Positions 26,693-36,472 of a DNA stretch of 64,000 nt are shown piece by piece (position 1 is the stretch's first letter; every line of letters begins with the position of its first letter). The position numbers and the translations under genes were made by a program. The notes below the pieces were generated by a model. That model saw only the letters and a list, made by a program, of their open reading frames with translations. It was not told the origin of the DNA and searched no databases. This DNA comes from Hafnia paralvei ATCC 29927. Lineage in GTDB: Bacteria; Pseudomonadota; Gammaproteobacteria; Enterobacterales; Enterobacteriaceae. The stretch lies in NCBI RefSeq assembly GCF_001655005.1, contig NZ_LXET01000062.1:60093-124092 (forward strand). Direction: 5' to 3'.

Positions 26693-26868
26693 GTGCTTTT
26701 TGTCATAAATATTGCGTTTGATTAGACTTTGCGCATTCTGACGCAAATGTCGACGCTTTACCCTACGACTTCTATCAAATCATCACTGTTTATCAGCTAT
26801 CGATGATTTATTTCCCCAACGCGTTAACAAATAAACATACTGAAGATAGCGAATAGAGATAAGGCATT

Positions 26869-26887
26869 AAGGGGCAAAAAGCCCCTT
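26869..26887 (-). terminator. Weak terminator after wecG
   Basis: AAGGGGC/GCCCCTT stem with a five-base loop, 11 bases after the wecG stop. No T-run follows on the minus strand, so strength is doubtful. Confidence 0.45.
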
Positions 26888-26898
26888 TGGTCTACACG

Positions 26899-27639
26899 CT
26901 ATAAACGCCCGCCGTAGTAATACCCTAAAAACTTAAGCAACTTGAACTGACGACGCCAACGCGTTGGCTGAGCTAATAAACGGTATAGCCACTCCAGCCC
27001 AAGATTCTGCCATACCTTAGGCGCACGTTTGACATGCCCAGTGAAAACATCGTAAGTACCGCCAACCCCCATATACAGCGCACCAGGATAGACGTTACGA
27101 CAGTCACGCATCAAGATTTCCTGTTTTGGCGATCCCATTGCTACCGTCACTATTTTTGCACCACTTGCGCGGATACGTTCAAACAAGGCAGTACGTTCTT
27201 CCGGTTTAAAGTAACCATCTTGGCTACCTACAATATTAACATTCCACTGCTGACGTAGCTTGGCTTCGGTTTCAGCCAAAATTTCAGGTTTGCCGCCGAT
27301 AAGGAAAACAGGCGTTCCCTTCTCTCCCGCGCGCTGCATTAACGCTTCCCAGAGATCAGCCCCTGCAACGCGACTAAGTTGAGCTCCTGGGTATTTGCGG
27401 CGAATAGCACGAACCATGCTGATGCCATCGCAATACTTATATTCGGCTGCATCGATCAAATCGCGAAGAGGCTTATCGACCTCAGCGGTCATCACTTTCT
27501 CAGCGTTAATTGCCACCAAAGTACCGGTTTTCAGTTCGCCGTCATCAAACAGGTGCTCAAGAAACTGTGGCATATCACGGAAGCCCCAAAGCTCGATGCC
27601 TCTAATGTCATATTTAGGGATGGGGTTCGTCGTCTGCAT
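26899..27639 (-). CDS. wecG: UDP-N-acetyl-D-mannosaminuronic acid transferase (ECA)
   Basis: Transfers ManNAcA from UDP-ManNAcA to lipid I (GlcNAc-PP-undecaprenol), making ECA lipid II. Family WecG/TagA/CpsF (GT26). VAGADLWEALM, VFLIGGKPE, GSQDGYFKPEE and MGVGGTYDVFTGHVKRAP are the conserved blocks. I choose ATG 27639: AGGA lies eight bases upstream, and the 246 aa product then matches the E. coli length. The ATG at 27645 is too close to that site. Last gene of the ECA operon. Confidence 0.96.
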   Translation of the reverse strand: MQTTNPIPKYDIRGIELWGFRDMPQFLEHLFDDGELKTGTLVAINAEKVMTAEVDKPLRDLIDAAEYKYCDGISMVRAIRRKYPGAQLSRVAGADLWEALMQRAGEKGTPVFLIGGKPEILAETEAKLRQQWNVNIVGSQDGYFKPEERTALFERIRASGAKIVTVAMGSPKQEILMRDCRNVYPGALYMGVGGTYDVFTGHVKRAPKVWQNLGLEWLYRLLAQPTRWRRQFKLLKFLGYYYGGRL

Positions 27640-27644
27640 GTTCA

Positions 27645-29021
27645 TTATCCTTGTAAAACTTTTCTTGCGGGAGACGTCACTCGAGGCATACGGCTCCGGC
27701 GAACTCGCTGCCGAATCAAACCAGCGCTATCAAACAGCCAATAAAGTAGTTTTGCGATCAACAGACACAATCCAAATATCAGGCAGAAAAACACCACGCG
27801 TGATACGAAAGAGTCCATTCCCTCTCGGGCTAGTACGATAATGTTGAACACAGCGCCGAAACAGAATGCCTGCATTATCGCTGCCTTATAACGGTTGGCC
27901 TCACGCTTGCCTTTTTCATATAGCCAATCAAACCATTTGATAATCAGACCTACAGCTATCGCTCCCAACGGGATAAAAGCGACTCCGCCCATCACAACCA
28001 GAGAACCAATCAGCGTTGGAGAAATAGCTAAACCAGAATGGTTGTTAAGTACTTCCCAGGTGAAATAATTGGCGGTGTTGAATACTTGGTCGGGACGTCC
28101 CGGCCACATCCAGCTTGGAATGAAGACGTAGAAGTCGCGGATAATCGGCGCTAGGCCTTGGAAATCAATCTTGTCGTAGTTTTGCAGCAACAACCCGAGA
28201 TTCTCCCACGGGGAGAAAGTATCTCGCGTCAGATATAGGAAGGTATAAAACGCTTCATCGCCGCTCACGTTCATGCCATAGCGTTTTAGCGCCAGCCAGA
28301 ACATACCAACAATACCTAGTACACCAGCAGCAGCCAGCATCCACAACGTTATCCAGCCACGTACAATGCCAATGAACAAGAACAGAGCAAAGGCAATGAT
28401 GATGTTGGCACGAGTTCCGCCGACAATCACATAGGTTAAAATACCAAACGCCACGGTGCTAACGAGGAAAAACAACCAAGCTCGCTGATCCTGCTTAAGG
28501 AAATAGACCACTAGCATGGCCGGAATAAAGAAGTAGAAGAAACGCTTAAGCGCCACGCCCGAGACATCACTAGAGAAAATTTGGCTGTATGAATGCAGCT
28601 TAAATAATAAGAAGCCGTTATTCATAAAGAACACGCCGACGGTGCCAATAGCGATCAACGCTAACAGGATCCACGTCAGGTGCGCTTCAACCCGATTAAT
28701 GCTAAACATCGAACGCTCGGTTTGAACCTTTTGAACCGGCCTTAGACGTGTTTTATAGGTTACATAATAGATGGCATAAAACGCCGTGGCCGAAAGCTGA
28801 GCATAAAGCAGATACTCAACGGGCACGACCGTGACATCAAAGCGGAAAACCAGCATACATGTCAGCGGGAAGCCAAAATAAAACGTGAGTAAAAACAATA
28901 GGGAAAAGAACACGTTGAAGTTAAAGCGAACGCGGCGAAATTCCTTGTATGTCAGGAATAAAACAAACACTACCGAGAAGAAATAGACTAACGATAAGCC
29001 GCCTAACTGCGCCAGAGTCAT
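27645..29021 (-). CDS. wzyE: ECA polymerase WzyE
   Basis: Multi-spanning inner membrane polymerase that joins flipped trisaccharide repeats into the ECA chain. 458 aa with about eleven hydrophobic segments. The family-specific FRRVRFNFNVFFSLLFLLTF lies near the N-terminus, and VGGTRANIIIAF and DTFSPWENL in periplasmic loops are highly conserved. ATG 29021 overlaps the wecF stop by four bases (ATGA), which fixes the start; an upstream extension in frame is not supported. Confidence 0.96.
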   Translation of the reverse strand: MTLAQLGGLSLVYFFSVVFVLFLTYKEFRRVRFNFNVFFSLLFLLTFYFGFPLTCMLVFRFDVTVVPVEYLLYAQLSATAFYAIYYVTYKTRLRPVQKVQTERSMFSINRVEAHLTWILLALIAIGTVGVFFMNNGFLLFKLHSYSQIFSSDVSGVALKRFFYFFIPAMLVVYFLKQDQRAWLFFLVSTVAFGILTYVIVGGTRANIIIAFALFLFIGIVRGWITLWMLAAAGVLGIVGMFWLALKRYGMNVSGDEAFYTFLYLTRDTFSPWENLGLLLQNYDKIDFQGLAPIIRDFYVFIPSWMWPGRPDQVFNTANYFTWEVLNNHSGLAISPTLIGSLVVMGGVAFIPLGAIAVGLIIKWFDWLYEKGKREANRYKAAIMQAFCFGAVFNIIVLAREGMDSFVSRVVFFCLIFGLCLLIAKLLYWLFDSAGLIRQRVRRSRMPRVTSPARKVLQG

Positions 29022-30103
29022 ACATGTTCCCCTGCGGCAATTTCCAAGGCCTGCTGCCAACCATCAATGTAGTTTGGATTAAAAAATGCGATCTGGCTTT
29101 TATCAACGACATTCATCTGGCGCTGTGCTTCACGTGCAACATTTGCGTCGAGAGAATCGCCGTAGAACAGTACCGGCAGATGCTGCTCAGCTAAATCCTG
29201 CCAGAATGGGTTTTTGCGGCTCAACACAAACGGCACGCCAAACTGGATCAGCAAACATAACGTGCCAATTCCCTGCTGACGATTAAAGATGAAATAGCCC
29301 AAATCACAGCGACGCAGGATATCCAGATAGTCAGCAAAAGCCACCTGCTGTGTCAAAAGCTGCACATTCTCTGCAGGGAATAACTGCTCTGCCGCCTGTT
29401 TAACCTGAGCGATATACTCGGCGTTATTGGCGGGATACCCCATTGGGATAATGATGCGGTTGTCTGTACCAAATTGCTCTTTGATCGCTTCCAGCGCTTC
29501 TCTGTGGCGATTGGTCCGATCACCCGAATTCCCAACCAGAATAGTCAGTGGGCCATTCACCGATTTTTGGGGGTTCTCCAGCGTAAGCGCGGGATCCATA
29601 CGCGTCGGAAAATAGAGCAATGAGGCCGGTACTCGAGGGTGGCGTTGCTGATAATGAATCAGATCGCCGCGAGTAGCGAATACGTGCCCCACTCGTCCCT
29701 GTGCCACACGGCGCAATTGGTAGAATAAGCGAAATTTCCAACTGGTGGCGTCCTCATACAGATCCGCCCCCCACGCATGCCATGCAACCTGTGAAGATTT
29801 AATCTTCCCAGTAAGCAAAGCAATCCAGAGCGTGGGATTAAATTGCCCATGCATAAAGAAGCGCACTGAACGATCGGCTTTGGCTCGTGCGATAACCGCC
29901 TCAGCCAAGGTTTTTTTATCCGGCCAAACGGTAATATCAAGCTGCTCGAATGCGCTAAACGCCGAAGCATCACGCGCTGCAACCATAAAGTGCCGAGCTT
30001 GTTCTTTTGGCACGCGTTCACTCAACACATCGTTAAAGAAGCGCAGTACGGTCAGGTTATGGTGTGGGATATCCGATCCCAGAACGTGAATCAGTGTCGT
30101 CAT
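29018..30103 (-). CDS. wecF: TDP-Fuc4NAc:lipid II Fuc4NAc transferase
   Basis: Adds 4-acetamido-4,6-dideoxy-D-galactose to ECA lipid II, completing the trisaccharide repeat (lipid III). 361 aa, GT56 family. The start MTTLIHVLGSDIPHHN and the motifs AWHAWGADLYED and GNSGDRTNRH are typical. Overlaps wzxE and wzyE by four bases each. Close to the 359 aa E. coli protein. Confidence 0.96.
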   Translation of the reverse strand: MTTLIHVLGSDIPHHNLTVLRFFNDVLSERVPKEQARHFMVAARDASAFSAFEQLDITVWPDKKTLAEAVIARAKADRSVRFFMHGQFNPTLWIALLTGKIKSSQVAWHAWGADLYEDATSWKFRLFYQLRRVAQGRVGHVFATRGDLIHYQQRHPRVPASLLYFPTRMDPALTLENPQKSVNGPLTILVGNSGDRTNRHREALEAIKEQFGTDNRIIIPMGYPANNAEYIAQVKQAAEQLFPAENVQLLTQQVAFADYLDILRRCDLGYFIFNRQQGIGTLCLLIQFGVPFVLSRKNPFWQDLAEQHLPVLFYGDSLDANVAREAQRQMNVVDKSQIAFFNPNYIDGWQQALEIAAGEHV

Positions 30104-31350
30104 GCCCGTCTACGATAAATCAAGAATACAGATGTACAGAGCAGGAAATAGACGATGTAAGTCGCCATATATGCCTGCGCTGCTCCAAGAGCGCCATGCT
30201 GCGGAATGAGCCAATGAGAGAAACCGGTGAGCAAGATAAACTGGCTCACCTCAGTCATGACATAAAAGCGCAGCGATGCTTTGGCGATCACGAGATAGCC
30301 AAAGACATAGGAACCCACTTTCAATACATCGCCAACCAACTGCCATGCGAACAAATCGCGCATCGCAATAAACTTATTGGAGAATAACAGCCAAATAGCA
30401 AAGTCCCGCAGCAACCAAACGGTAAAACTGGCCGCTGCCACCGCAGGCAAAACAAACAGGAGCGAGCGGCTGATTTCGCGGCTAATGTCATGTTTACTCA
30501 CCAATCGCGACAATGTTGGCAACAGATATACGCTGAATGAAGCGGTAATAAACTGCAGATAGGCATCAGAAATGCTGCTGACCCCTTGCCAAATTCCCAC
30601 TTCATCCCAGCTATAGTACCGTGCCAGCAAGTTTCGCATCATCACGTAAGCAACCGGCAGCGTTACCGATGTGATCAACGCCATAATGGTGAACTTGCCG
30701 AGATTGCTGGCAATCGCCTTGTCCCAACCCAAGCGAAAATAGCTCAGCGGTATATGTCGACGCTTAAACAGCATGAAGCTCGCAGGGATCACTACAATAG
30801 CTGGAACCAACGCTAAACCCGCCAACGCGCCAGGATAACCGCCAAACGCATAACAGAAATAATACGCGATGACACCCAGTAAACTACCGCCGATGATGGA
30901 GAGCGCGTTACCACGCGCATCACGAAAGCCTTTCAATACCGCCATAAAGAAGTTGGCGTAGGCAATGCCCATCTGGATAAAAGCGACTGCGCGCACAATC
31001 GGTTGATAGTCCGCATGGCCAAACAAACCAACGCTTATTGGTTCAGCCGCGAGCAGGAATACCACCGCCAACAAGGTGGAGAAGCCCAGAATCATACTGG
31101 ACGAAGTCCCCACCACCGCCTTTAAGCGCTCAGGTTGTTGATGATACTCAGCCACATACTTGGTGATGCCGTTAAAAATACCCGCACCTGAGAGAACACC
31201 GAGCACGGTAACCATCTGACGAAAATTTCCCGCCTGCCCAACACCGCTAGGGCCAAAAGAGACCGCCAGCAGCTTAACGACCAGCAGCCCTACCCCAATT
31301 TTGATCAGGGTAGAGCCGGCCGTCCATAAAGATGCTTTTGCTAATGACAT
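30100..31350 (-). CDS. wzxE: ECA lipid III flippase WzxE
   Basis: Moves the undecaprenyl-PP-trisaccharide across the inner membrane. 416 aa with twelve hydrophobic segments of the MOP/PST flippase type; the N-terminus MSLAKASLWTAGSTLIKIG and the GPSGVGQAGNFRQMV loop are conserved. One-base overlap with wecE upstream and four with wecF downstream, so it is tightly coupled in the operon. Confidence 0.96.
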   Translation of the reverse strand: MSLAKASLWTAGSTLIKIGVGLLVVKLLAVSFGPSGVGQAGNFRQMVTVLGVLSGAGIFNGITKYVAEYHQQPERLKAVVGTSSSMILGFSTLLAVVFLLAAEPISVGLFGHADYQPIVRAVAFIQMGIAYANFFMAVLKGFRDARGNALSIIGGSLLGVIAYYFCYAFGGYPGALAGLALVPAIVVIPASFMLFKRRHIPLSYFRLGWDKAIASNLGKFTIMALITSVTLPVAYVMMRNLLARYYSWDEVGIWQGVSSISDAYLQFITASFSVYLLPTLSRLVSKHDISREISRSLLFVLPAVAAASFTVWLLRDFAIWLLFSNKFIAMRDLFAWQLVGDVLKVGSYVFGYLVIAKASLRFYVMTEVSQFILLTGFSHWLIPQHGALGAAQAYMATYIVYFLLCTSVFLIYRRRA

Positions 31351-32480
31351 CAGCCAAAGAAACTCTGAATAGTGCTAATCACCGTACGTTGGTTAACGTC
31401 AGACATATTATAGAACAGCGGTAAACGTGCTAAACGCTCGCTTTCTTTGGTGGTATATACGTCTTTACCTTCAAAACGGCCAAAACGCTCACCTGCAGGG
31501 CACTCATGCAGAGGGATGTAATGGAATACCGACATGATTTCAGCTTCTTTAAGATAGTTAATGAAGTCTGAACGCTGATCGATATCACGCAGTTTCAGAT
31601 AGAACATATGCGCGTTTTGCTGGCAATCATTCGGTACCGATGGCAGCTCAACTTTGCCTTTTTGGGCTAATGGCAGGAACGCATCATAATAATTCTGCCA
31701 TAGCTGCAAACGACGTTGGTTGATCTTCTCTGCGGCTTCTAACTGCGCCCACAGGTAAGCAGCCTGTAGGTCAGACATCAAATAGCTGGAACCAATATCA
31801 CGCCAGGTATACTTGTCCACTAAGCCACGGAAGAACTGGCTACGGTTAGTTCCTTTTTCGCGAATAATCTCCGCACGCTCAATCAATGCAGGATCGTTAA
31901 TCAGCGTCGCGCCACCTTCACCACCCGCGGTGTAATTCTTGGTTTCATGGAAGCTAAAACAACCGATGTGGCCAATTGAGCCCAGCGCTTTGCCTTTGTA
32001 AGTTGACATCACGCCTTGAGCGGCATCTTCAACCACAAACAAATTATATTTCTTCGCCAACGCCATAATAGTGTCCATTTCACAGGCTACGCCCGCGTAG
32101 TGAACCGGCACAATAGCGCGAGTTTTATCGGTAATAGCGGCTTCAATTTTGGTTTCATCAATATTCATCGTATCTGGACGCAAATCGACAAACACCACTT
32201 TCGCACCGCGCAACACAAAGGCATTGGCTGTAGAAACAAAGGTAAAGCTTGGCATAATGACTTCATCGTCAGGCTGAATATCCAGCAGCAAAGCAGCCAT
32301 TTCTAACGAAGCAGTACAAGAAGGCGTTAACAGCACCTTGGCGCTGCCAAAACGTTGCTCCATCCACTGCTGGCAACGGCGAGTAAAACCACCGTCCCCG
32401 CACAGCTTGCCGCTGCTCATAGCGGCCTGCATATACTCAAGTTCTGTCCCTACAACGGGAGGCGCGTTAAATGGAATCAT
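31350..32480 (-). CDS. wecE: TDP-4-keto-6-deoxy-D-glucose 4-aminotransferase
   Basis: PLP enzyme making TDP-Fuc4N for the third ECA sugar, using glutamate as amino donor. 376 aa starting MIPFNAPPVVGTELEYM at ATG 32480, exactly the E. coli length, with AGGTG five bases upstream. DegT/DnrJ family: the PLP lysine lies in SFHETKNYTAGGEGG (near 180), preceded by VEDAAQGVMSTYKG. Also known as RffA. Confidence 0.97.
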   Translation of the reverse strand: MIPFNAPPVVGTELEYMQAAMSSGKLCGDGGFTRRCQQWMEQRFGSAKVLLTPSCTASLEMAALLLDIQPDDEVIMPSFTFVSTANAFVLRGAKVVFVDLRPDTMNIDETKIEAAITDKTRAIVPVHYAGVACEMDTIMALAKKYNLFVVEDAAQGVMSTYKGKALGSIGHIGCFSFHETKNYTAGGEGGATLINDPALIERAEIIREKGTNRSQFFRGLVDKYTWRDIGSSYLMSDLQAAYLWAQLEAAEKINQRRLQLWQNYYDAFLPLAQKGKVELPSVPNDCQQNAHMFYLKLRDIDQRSDFINYLKEAEIMSVFHYIPLHECPAGERFGRFEGKDVYTTKESERLARLPLFYNMSDVNQRTVISTIQSFFG

Positions 32481-32484
32481 GTGT

Positions 32485-33213
32485 TCACCTGTATAGCCAG
32501 TAGGCCGAGCTTTCAATCACGGCACCGCTGCGAATATAAAGCCGTAAAGCCGGAATGTTTCCCGTTTGTGTTGCAACATGCAGACACGAAAGGTTGTTAT
32601 CCCGACACCAATTCTGTGCCAGCTGCATAAGCTGTTTTCCAATCCCTAAGCCTGCCGCTTCTGGAGCAACGGCAAGTAGACCGATTCTGGCCTCTCCATT
32701 AGCAAGAGCGCGTAGCGTAACGAATCCAGCAGGCTTCATTTGCGTATTGAGCACCAACAAGCATTGATGGTCAAAGGTTCCTAGGACCGCTTTTTCCACC
32801 CACTCGGCATAAAAACGAGCGCTGTCGCCAGCTTGATACCAAGGGGCTCGAAAACGGCTAAGCGCAAAAGCCTGCGCAGCCTGTGCTCTGAGCCAAGGGA
32901 TATCCTCAGGCATGGCAATACGACTGCCAAAAATAGTCGTCCCTGCGCTATTTGCATTTCTTGTGCCAATCTGTTCAAGTCCGGTGGAAAGCGATAAATC
33001 TATTTCCCCCTCAACCAACCTGAAACCGAGGTTCGCTAAGTCATCCGCCAATACCAATTGATTGGCAGGAATTTTAGCCTGCACAATATCAAACGGCTGA
33101 AGATCAGCCGTTGTTAGTTGTGGAGCCGTCGATGAAAAAGCCAATTTTGCGCTACGGAGCTGAAAATATTCACTCTCCCACGCTAAGGGCTCAATATTGG
33201 CGCGGACGCACAT
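32485..33213 (-). CDS. wecD: TDP-Fuc4N acetyltransferase
   Basis: GNAT-fold enzyme that N-acetylates TDP-Fuc4N to TDP-Fuc4NAc with acetyl-CoA (also RffC). 242 aa, somewhat longer than E. coli (224) through insertions in the N-terminal half. The acetyl-CoA-binding segment is AVAPEAAGLGIGKQLM (near 180-195); the start MCVRANIEPLAWES and the end ESSAYWLYR are conserved. Its start lies 23 bases inside the end of rffH. Confidence 0.95.
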   Translation of the reverse strand: MCVRANIEPLAWESEYFQLRSAKLAFSSTAPQLTTADLQPFDIVQAKIPANQLVLADDLANLGFRLVEGEIDLSLSTGLEQIGTRNANSAGTTIFGSRIAMPEDIPWLRAQAAQAFALSRFRAPWYQAGDSARFYAEWVEKAVLGTFDHQCLLVLNTQMKPAGFVTLRALANGEARIGLLAVAPEAAGLGIGKQLMQLAQNWCRDNNLSCLHVATQTGNIPALRLYIRSGAVIESSAYWLYR

Positions 33214-34072
33214 GTAATAGATCCATTAGGTATTTGCCATAGCCAGTTTTAGCCAGCTTTTGTGCCGCGTATTTAACACCGTCATCATCAAGCCAACCAT
33301 TGCGCCACGCAATTTCCTCTAAACACGCGATCTTGAAGCCTTGACGCTTCTCGACCGTTTGAACGAAAGTACTGGCTTCAATGAGGCTGTCGTGTGTACC
33401 AGTGTCTAACCACGCAAACCCTCGGCCCAGCAACTCGACATTGAGTTCGCCACGTTCCAGATACATTTGGTTGATACTGGTAATTTCCAACTCACCACGC
33501 GAGGAAGGTTTAACTTGCTTTGCAATATCAACAACTTGGTCATCGTAGAAGTAAAGTCCCGTCACAGCCCAATTAGACTTGGGTTTCTCCGGTTTTTCTT
33601 CAATAGACAAAGCGCGGAATTCATCATCGAACTCAACCACACCAAAACGTTCAGGATCCATGACCTGATAACCAAATACCGTTGCGCCATGTTGGCGCTT
33701 AGCCACATTGCGTAATTTTGGACTGAAACCCTGACCAAAATAGATATTATCTCCAAGCACTAAACAGGAAGTATCACCACCGATAAATTCTTCGCCGATC
33801 AAGAATGCCTGAGCTAATCCATCTGGGTTTGGTTGTTCCGCGTAGCTCAGGCTAATACCAAACTCTTCACCGCTGCCCAGCAAACGTCGAAATGAAGGCA
33901 AGTCTTCTGGGGTTGATATAATCAGAATATCTCGGATCCCTGCCAGCATCAGTACTGACAGTGGATAATAAATCATTGGCTTATCATAAATTGGCAACAG
34001 CTGCTTAGATACACCACGAGTAATTGGGTGTAAACGGGTACCCGACCCACCAGCAAGGACTATTCCTTTCAT
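33191..34072 (-). CDS. rffH: Glucose-1-phosphate thymidylyltransferase 2
   Basis: Makes dTDP-glucose from glucose-1-phosphate and dTTP, the first step to TDP-Fuc4NAc. ATG 34072 gives 293 aa, as in E. coli RffH. The nucleotide-binding GGSGTRLHPITRGVSKQLLP is at 8-27, followed by DKPMIYYPLS. The open frame extends 20 codons further up, but that part has no homology. An in-window paralogue (RmlA) is absent. Confidence 0.96.
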   Translation of the reverse strand: MKGIVLAGGSGTRLHPITRGVSKQLLPIYDKPMIYYPLSVLMLAGIRDILIISTPEDLPSFRRLLGSGEEFGISLSYAEQPNPDGLAQAFLIGEEFIGGDTSCLVLGDNIYFGQGFSPKLRNVAKRQHGATVFGYQVMDPERFGVVEFDDEFRALSIEEKPEKPKSNWAVTGLYFYDDQVVDIAKQVKPSSRGELEITSINQMYLERGELNVELLGRGFAWLDTGTHDSLIEASTFVQTVEKRQGFKIACLEEIAWRNGWLDDDGVKYAAQKLAKTGYGKYLMDLLHVRPRQY

Positions 34073-34148
34073 AAAATCATGCCTTTCATGATATCTCCTT
34101 AGTGAAACAGCCGATAAAAAACTGTTTGCCACCAGTGGTGGAGAAAAG

Positions 34149-35219
34149 TTACTGCAATCCTAAACGCTCACCAGCATAAGAGCCATCTTGCACGCGTTTC
34201 CACCAAGACTCATTGGCTAGGTACCACTCAACCGTTTTGCGGATACCGCTTTCAAAGGTTTCCTGTGGTCGCCATCCCAGTTCGCGTTCAATCTTGGCGG
34301 CATCAATCGCGTAACGCATGTCATGTCCAGGGCGGTCCGTTACGTAGGTAATCAGATCGGTATAATGCCCAACGCCATCTGGTTTGCTCGGAACCAGCTC
34401 CTCGAGAAGCGTGCAAACAGTTTTCACTACGTCAATATTCTTACGCTCGTTATGACCACCGATGTTATAGGTTTCACCGATAACACCTTCAGTCACCACC
34501 AGATACAGTGCTCGAGCATGATCTTCAACGTATAGCCAATCACGGATCTGCGCGCCATTGCCATACACCGGCAACGGCTTCCCTGCTAATGCGTTGAGAA
34601 TAATCAACGGGATCAGCTTTTCTGGGAAATGGTATGGGCCATAGTTGTTGGAGCAATTAGTCACAATGGTTGGGAAACCATAGGTACGCAGCCAAGCGCG
34701 TACCAAGTGATCGCTGGATGCCTTAGAGGCAGAGTATGGGCTGCTTGGGGCATATGGCGTCGTTTCAGTGAAGAAATCGTCAGTGCCATGCAAATCGCCA
34801 TATACTTCATCGGTGGAAATATGATGGAAACGGAAAGCGCTTTTACGCTGCTCGTCCAGTCCATTCCAGTATTGGCGAGCTGCTTCCAAGATCGTATAGG
34901 TGCCTACGATGTTAGTTTCAATAAAAGCGGCAGGACCATCAATAGAGCGATCAACGTGGCTTTCCGCAGCCAAGTGCATCACGTAGTCTGGCTGATATTG
35001 GGCAAATACCCGATCGAGTTCGGTACGATTGCAAATATCTACTTGCTCAAATGCATAGCGATCGCTATCAGAAACCGGAGTCAACGACTCTAGATTGCCG
35101 GCATAGGTCAGCTTATCCACGACCACAACGCTGTTGTTAGTATCAGCAATAATATGGCGCACCACGGCGGAACCAATAAAACCAGCACCGCCGGTTACAA
35201 GAATACGCTTCACTGCCAT
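34149..35219 (-). CDS. rffG: dTDP-glucose 4,6-dehydratase 2
   Basis: NAD-dependent short-chain dehydrogenase converting dTDP-glucose to dTDP-4-keto-6-deoxyglucose. 356 aa; Rossmann motif GGAGFIGS at about 10-17, STDEVYGD with the catalytic Asp/Glu (near 133-140), and YSASKAS with the catalytic Tyr/Lys (near 166-172). The start overlaps wecC by ten bases. Confidence 0.97.
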   Translation of the reverse strand: MAVKRILVTGGAGFIGSAVVRHIIADTNNSVVVVDKLTYAGNLESLTPVSDSDRYAFEQVDICNRTELDRVFAQYQPDYVMHLAAESHVDRSIDGPAAFIETNIVGTYTILEAARQYWNGLDEQRKSAFRFHHISTDEVYGDLHGTDDFFTETTPYAPSSPYSASKASSDHLVRAWLRTYGFPTIVTNCSNNYGPYHFPEKLIPLIILNALAGKPLPVYGNGAQIRDWLYVEDHARALYLVVTEGVIGETYNIGGHNERKNIDVVKTVCTLLEELVPSKPDGVGHYTDLITYVTDRPGHDMRYAIDAAKIERELGWRPQETFESGIRKTVEWYLANESWWKRVQDGSYAGERLGLQ

Positions 35220-36472
35220 ACCCCTTTAGTATCGACAATATAGGACTGAGTCACTTGCGCGGCTGGAATCGCTTTAAACTGCTTGTGATCGACCAGCATG
35301 ACAATCACATCCGCCTGACGTAGTGCGTCTGCGGTAGTGACCAAATCAGCGTGACCAATTAACTTTTTCGGCAACTGCTCAATATTCGGCTCAACAACCA
35401 ACGTTTGTCCCGCATGCCATTCAGCAATCATATGAGCGATTTCCATCGCTGGGCTTTCGCGCAGATCGTCAATATCGGGCTTAAAGGCTAAACCGAAACA
35501 GGCAATTTTAATCTCAGCGGCTCGCTTACCAGACTGGGACAAGCAATCGGCAACCGCGGCTTTAACGCAGTCAACCACCCAAATAGGTTTGCCATCATTC
35601 ACCAGACGTGCGGTATGGATCAAACGTGCTTGCTGTGGATTCTGAGATACGATAAACCATGGGTCGACGGCGATACAGTGGCCACCGACGCCTGGACCGG
35701 GCTGTAAAATATTGACTCGAGGATGGCGATTCGCCAACGCGATCAGCTCCCATACATTAATGCCTTGAGTATCGCAAATCAGCGAAAGCTCGTTAGCAAA
35801 TGCAATGTTGACATCACGGAAGCTGTTTTCCGTCAATTTACACATCTCGGCAGTGCGGGAATTGGTCACCACACATTCGCCTTCGAGGAAAATCTTGTAA
35901 AGCTCACTAGCTCGGGCTGAACATTTTGGCGTCATCCCGCCGATCACGCGATCATTTTGAATCAGTTCAACCATCACTTTTCCCGGCAAGACACGCTCTG
36001 GGCAATAAGCAATATTCACATCGGCAGATTCACCGGCCTGATGCGGAAAACTCAAATCTGGGCGAGATTCTGCCAGCCATGCCACCATTTGTTCTGTAGC
36101 ACCCACGGGGGATGTAGACTCTAGGATGACCAGATCGCCTTTTTTCAGCACGGGGGCTATCGATTTGGCTGCAGACTCGACATAAACCATATCCGGTTCA
36201 TGATCGCCTTTAAACGGGGTTGGGACTGCGATCAAAAATGCATCTGCGGCTTCAGGCGTTGTCACTGCACGCAGGAAACCGCCGTCAACGGCCTGTTTAA
36301 CCACTTTATCAAGATCAGGCTCAACAATATGGATTGCACCGCGATTAATCGTATCTACAGCATGTTGGTTCACATCCACGCCAATCACTTTTTTCTGGCG
36401 CGAGGAGAATGCAGCCGCAGTTGGCAGACCGATATAACCCAGACCAATAACAGAGATAGTTTCAAAACTCAT
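35210..36472 (-). CDS. wecC: UDP-N-acetyl-D-mannosamine dehydrogenase
   Basis: Oxidises UDP-ManNAc twice with NAD to UDP-ManNAcA. 420 aa, UDP-glucose/GDP-mannose dehydrogenase family. N-terminal NAD site GLGYIGLPTA (about 10-19), the active-site cysteine in GPGVGGHCIAVDPWF (near 260), and the C-terminal UDP-binding domain FGLAFKPDIDDLRESPA. ATGA overlap with wecB. Confidence 0.97.
   Translation of the reverse strand: MSFETISVIGLGYIGLPTAAAFSSRQKKVIGVDVNQHAVDTINRGAIHIVEPDLDKVVKQAVDGGFLRAVTTPEAADAFLIAVPTPFKGDHEPDMVYVESAAKSIAPVLKKGDLVILESTSPVGATEQMVAWLAESRPDLSFPHQAGESADVNIAYCPERVLPGKVMVELIQNDRVIGGMTPKCSARASELYKIFLEGECVVTNSRTAEMCKLTENSFRDVNIAFANELSLICDTQGINVWELIALANRHPRVNILQPGPGVGGHCIAVDPWFIVSQNPQQARLIHTARLVNDGKPIWVVDCVKAAVADCLSQSGKRAAEIKIACFGLAFKPDIDDLRESPAMEIAHMIAEWHAGQTLVVEPNIEQLPKKLIGHADLVTTADALRQADVIVMLVDHKQFKAIPAAQVTQSYIVDTKGVWQ

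Noticed and set aside
27395..27841. 148-codon plus-strand ORF over wecG/wzyE
   Set aside because: Antisense to two conserved ECA genes, without independent support.
34629..35093. 154-codon plus-strand ORF inside rffG
   Set aside because: Antisense shadow of a conserved gene; no ribosome site or recognisable domain.
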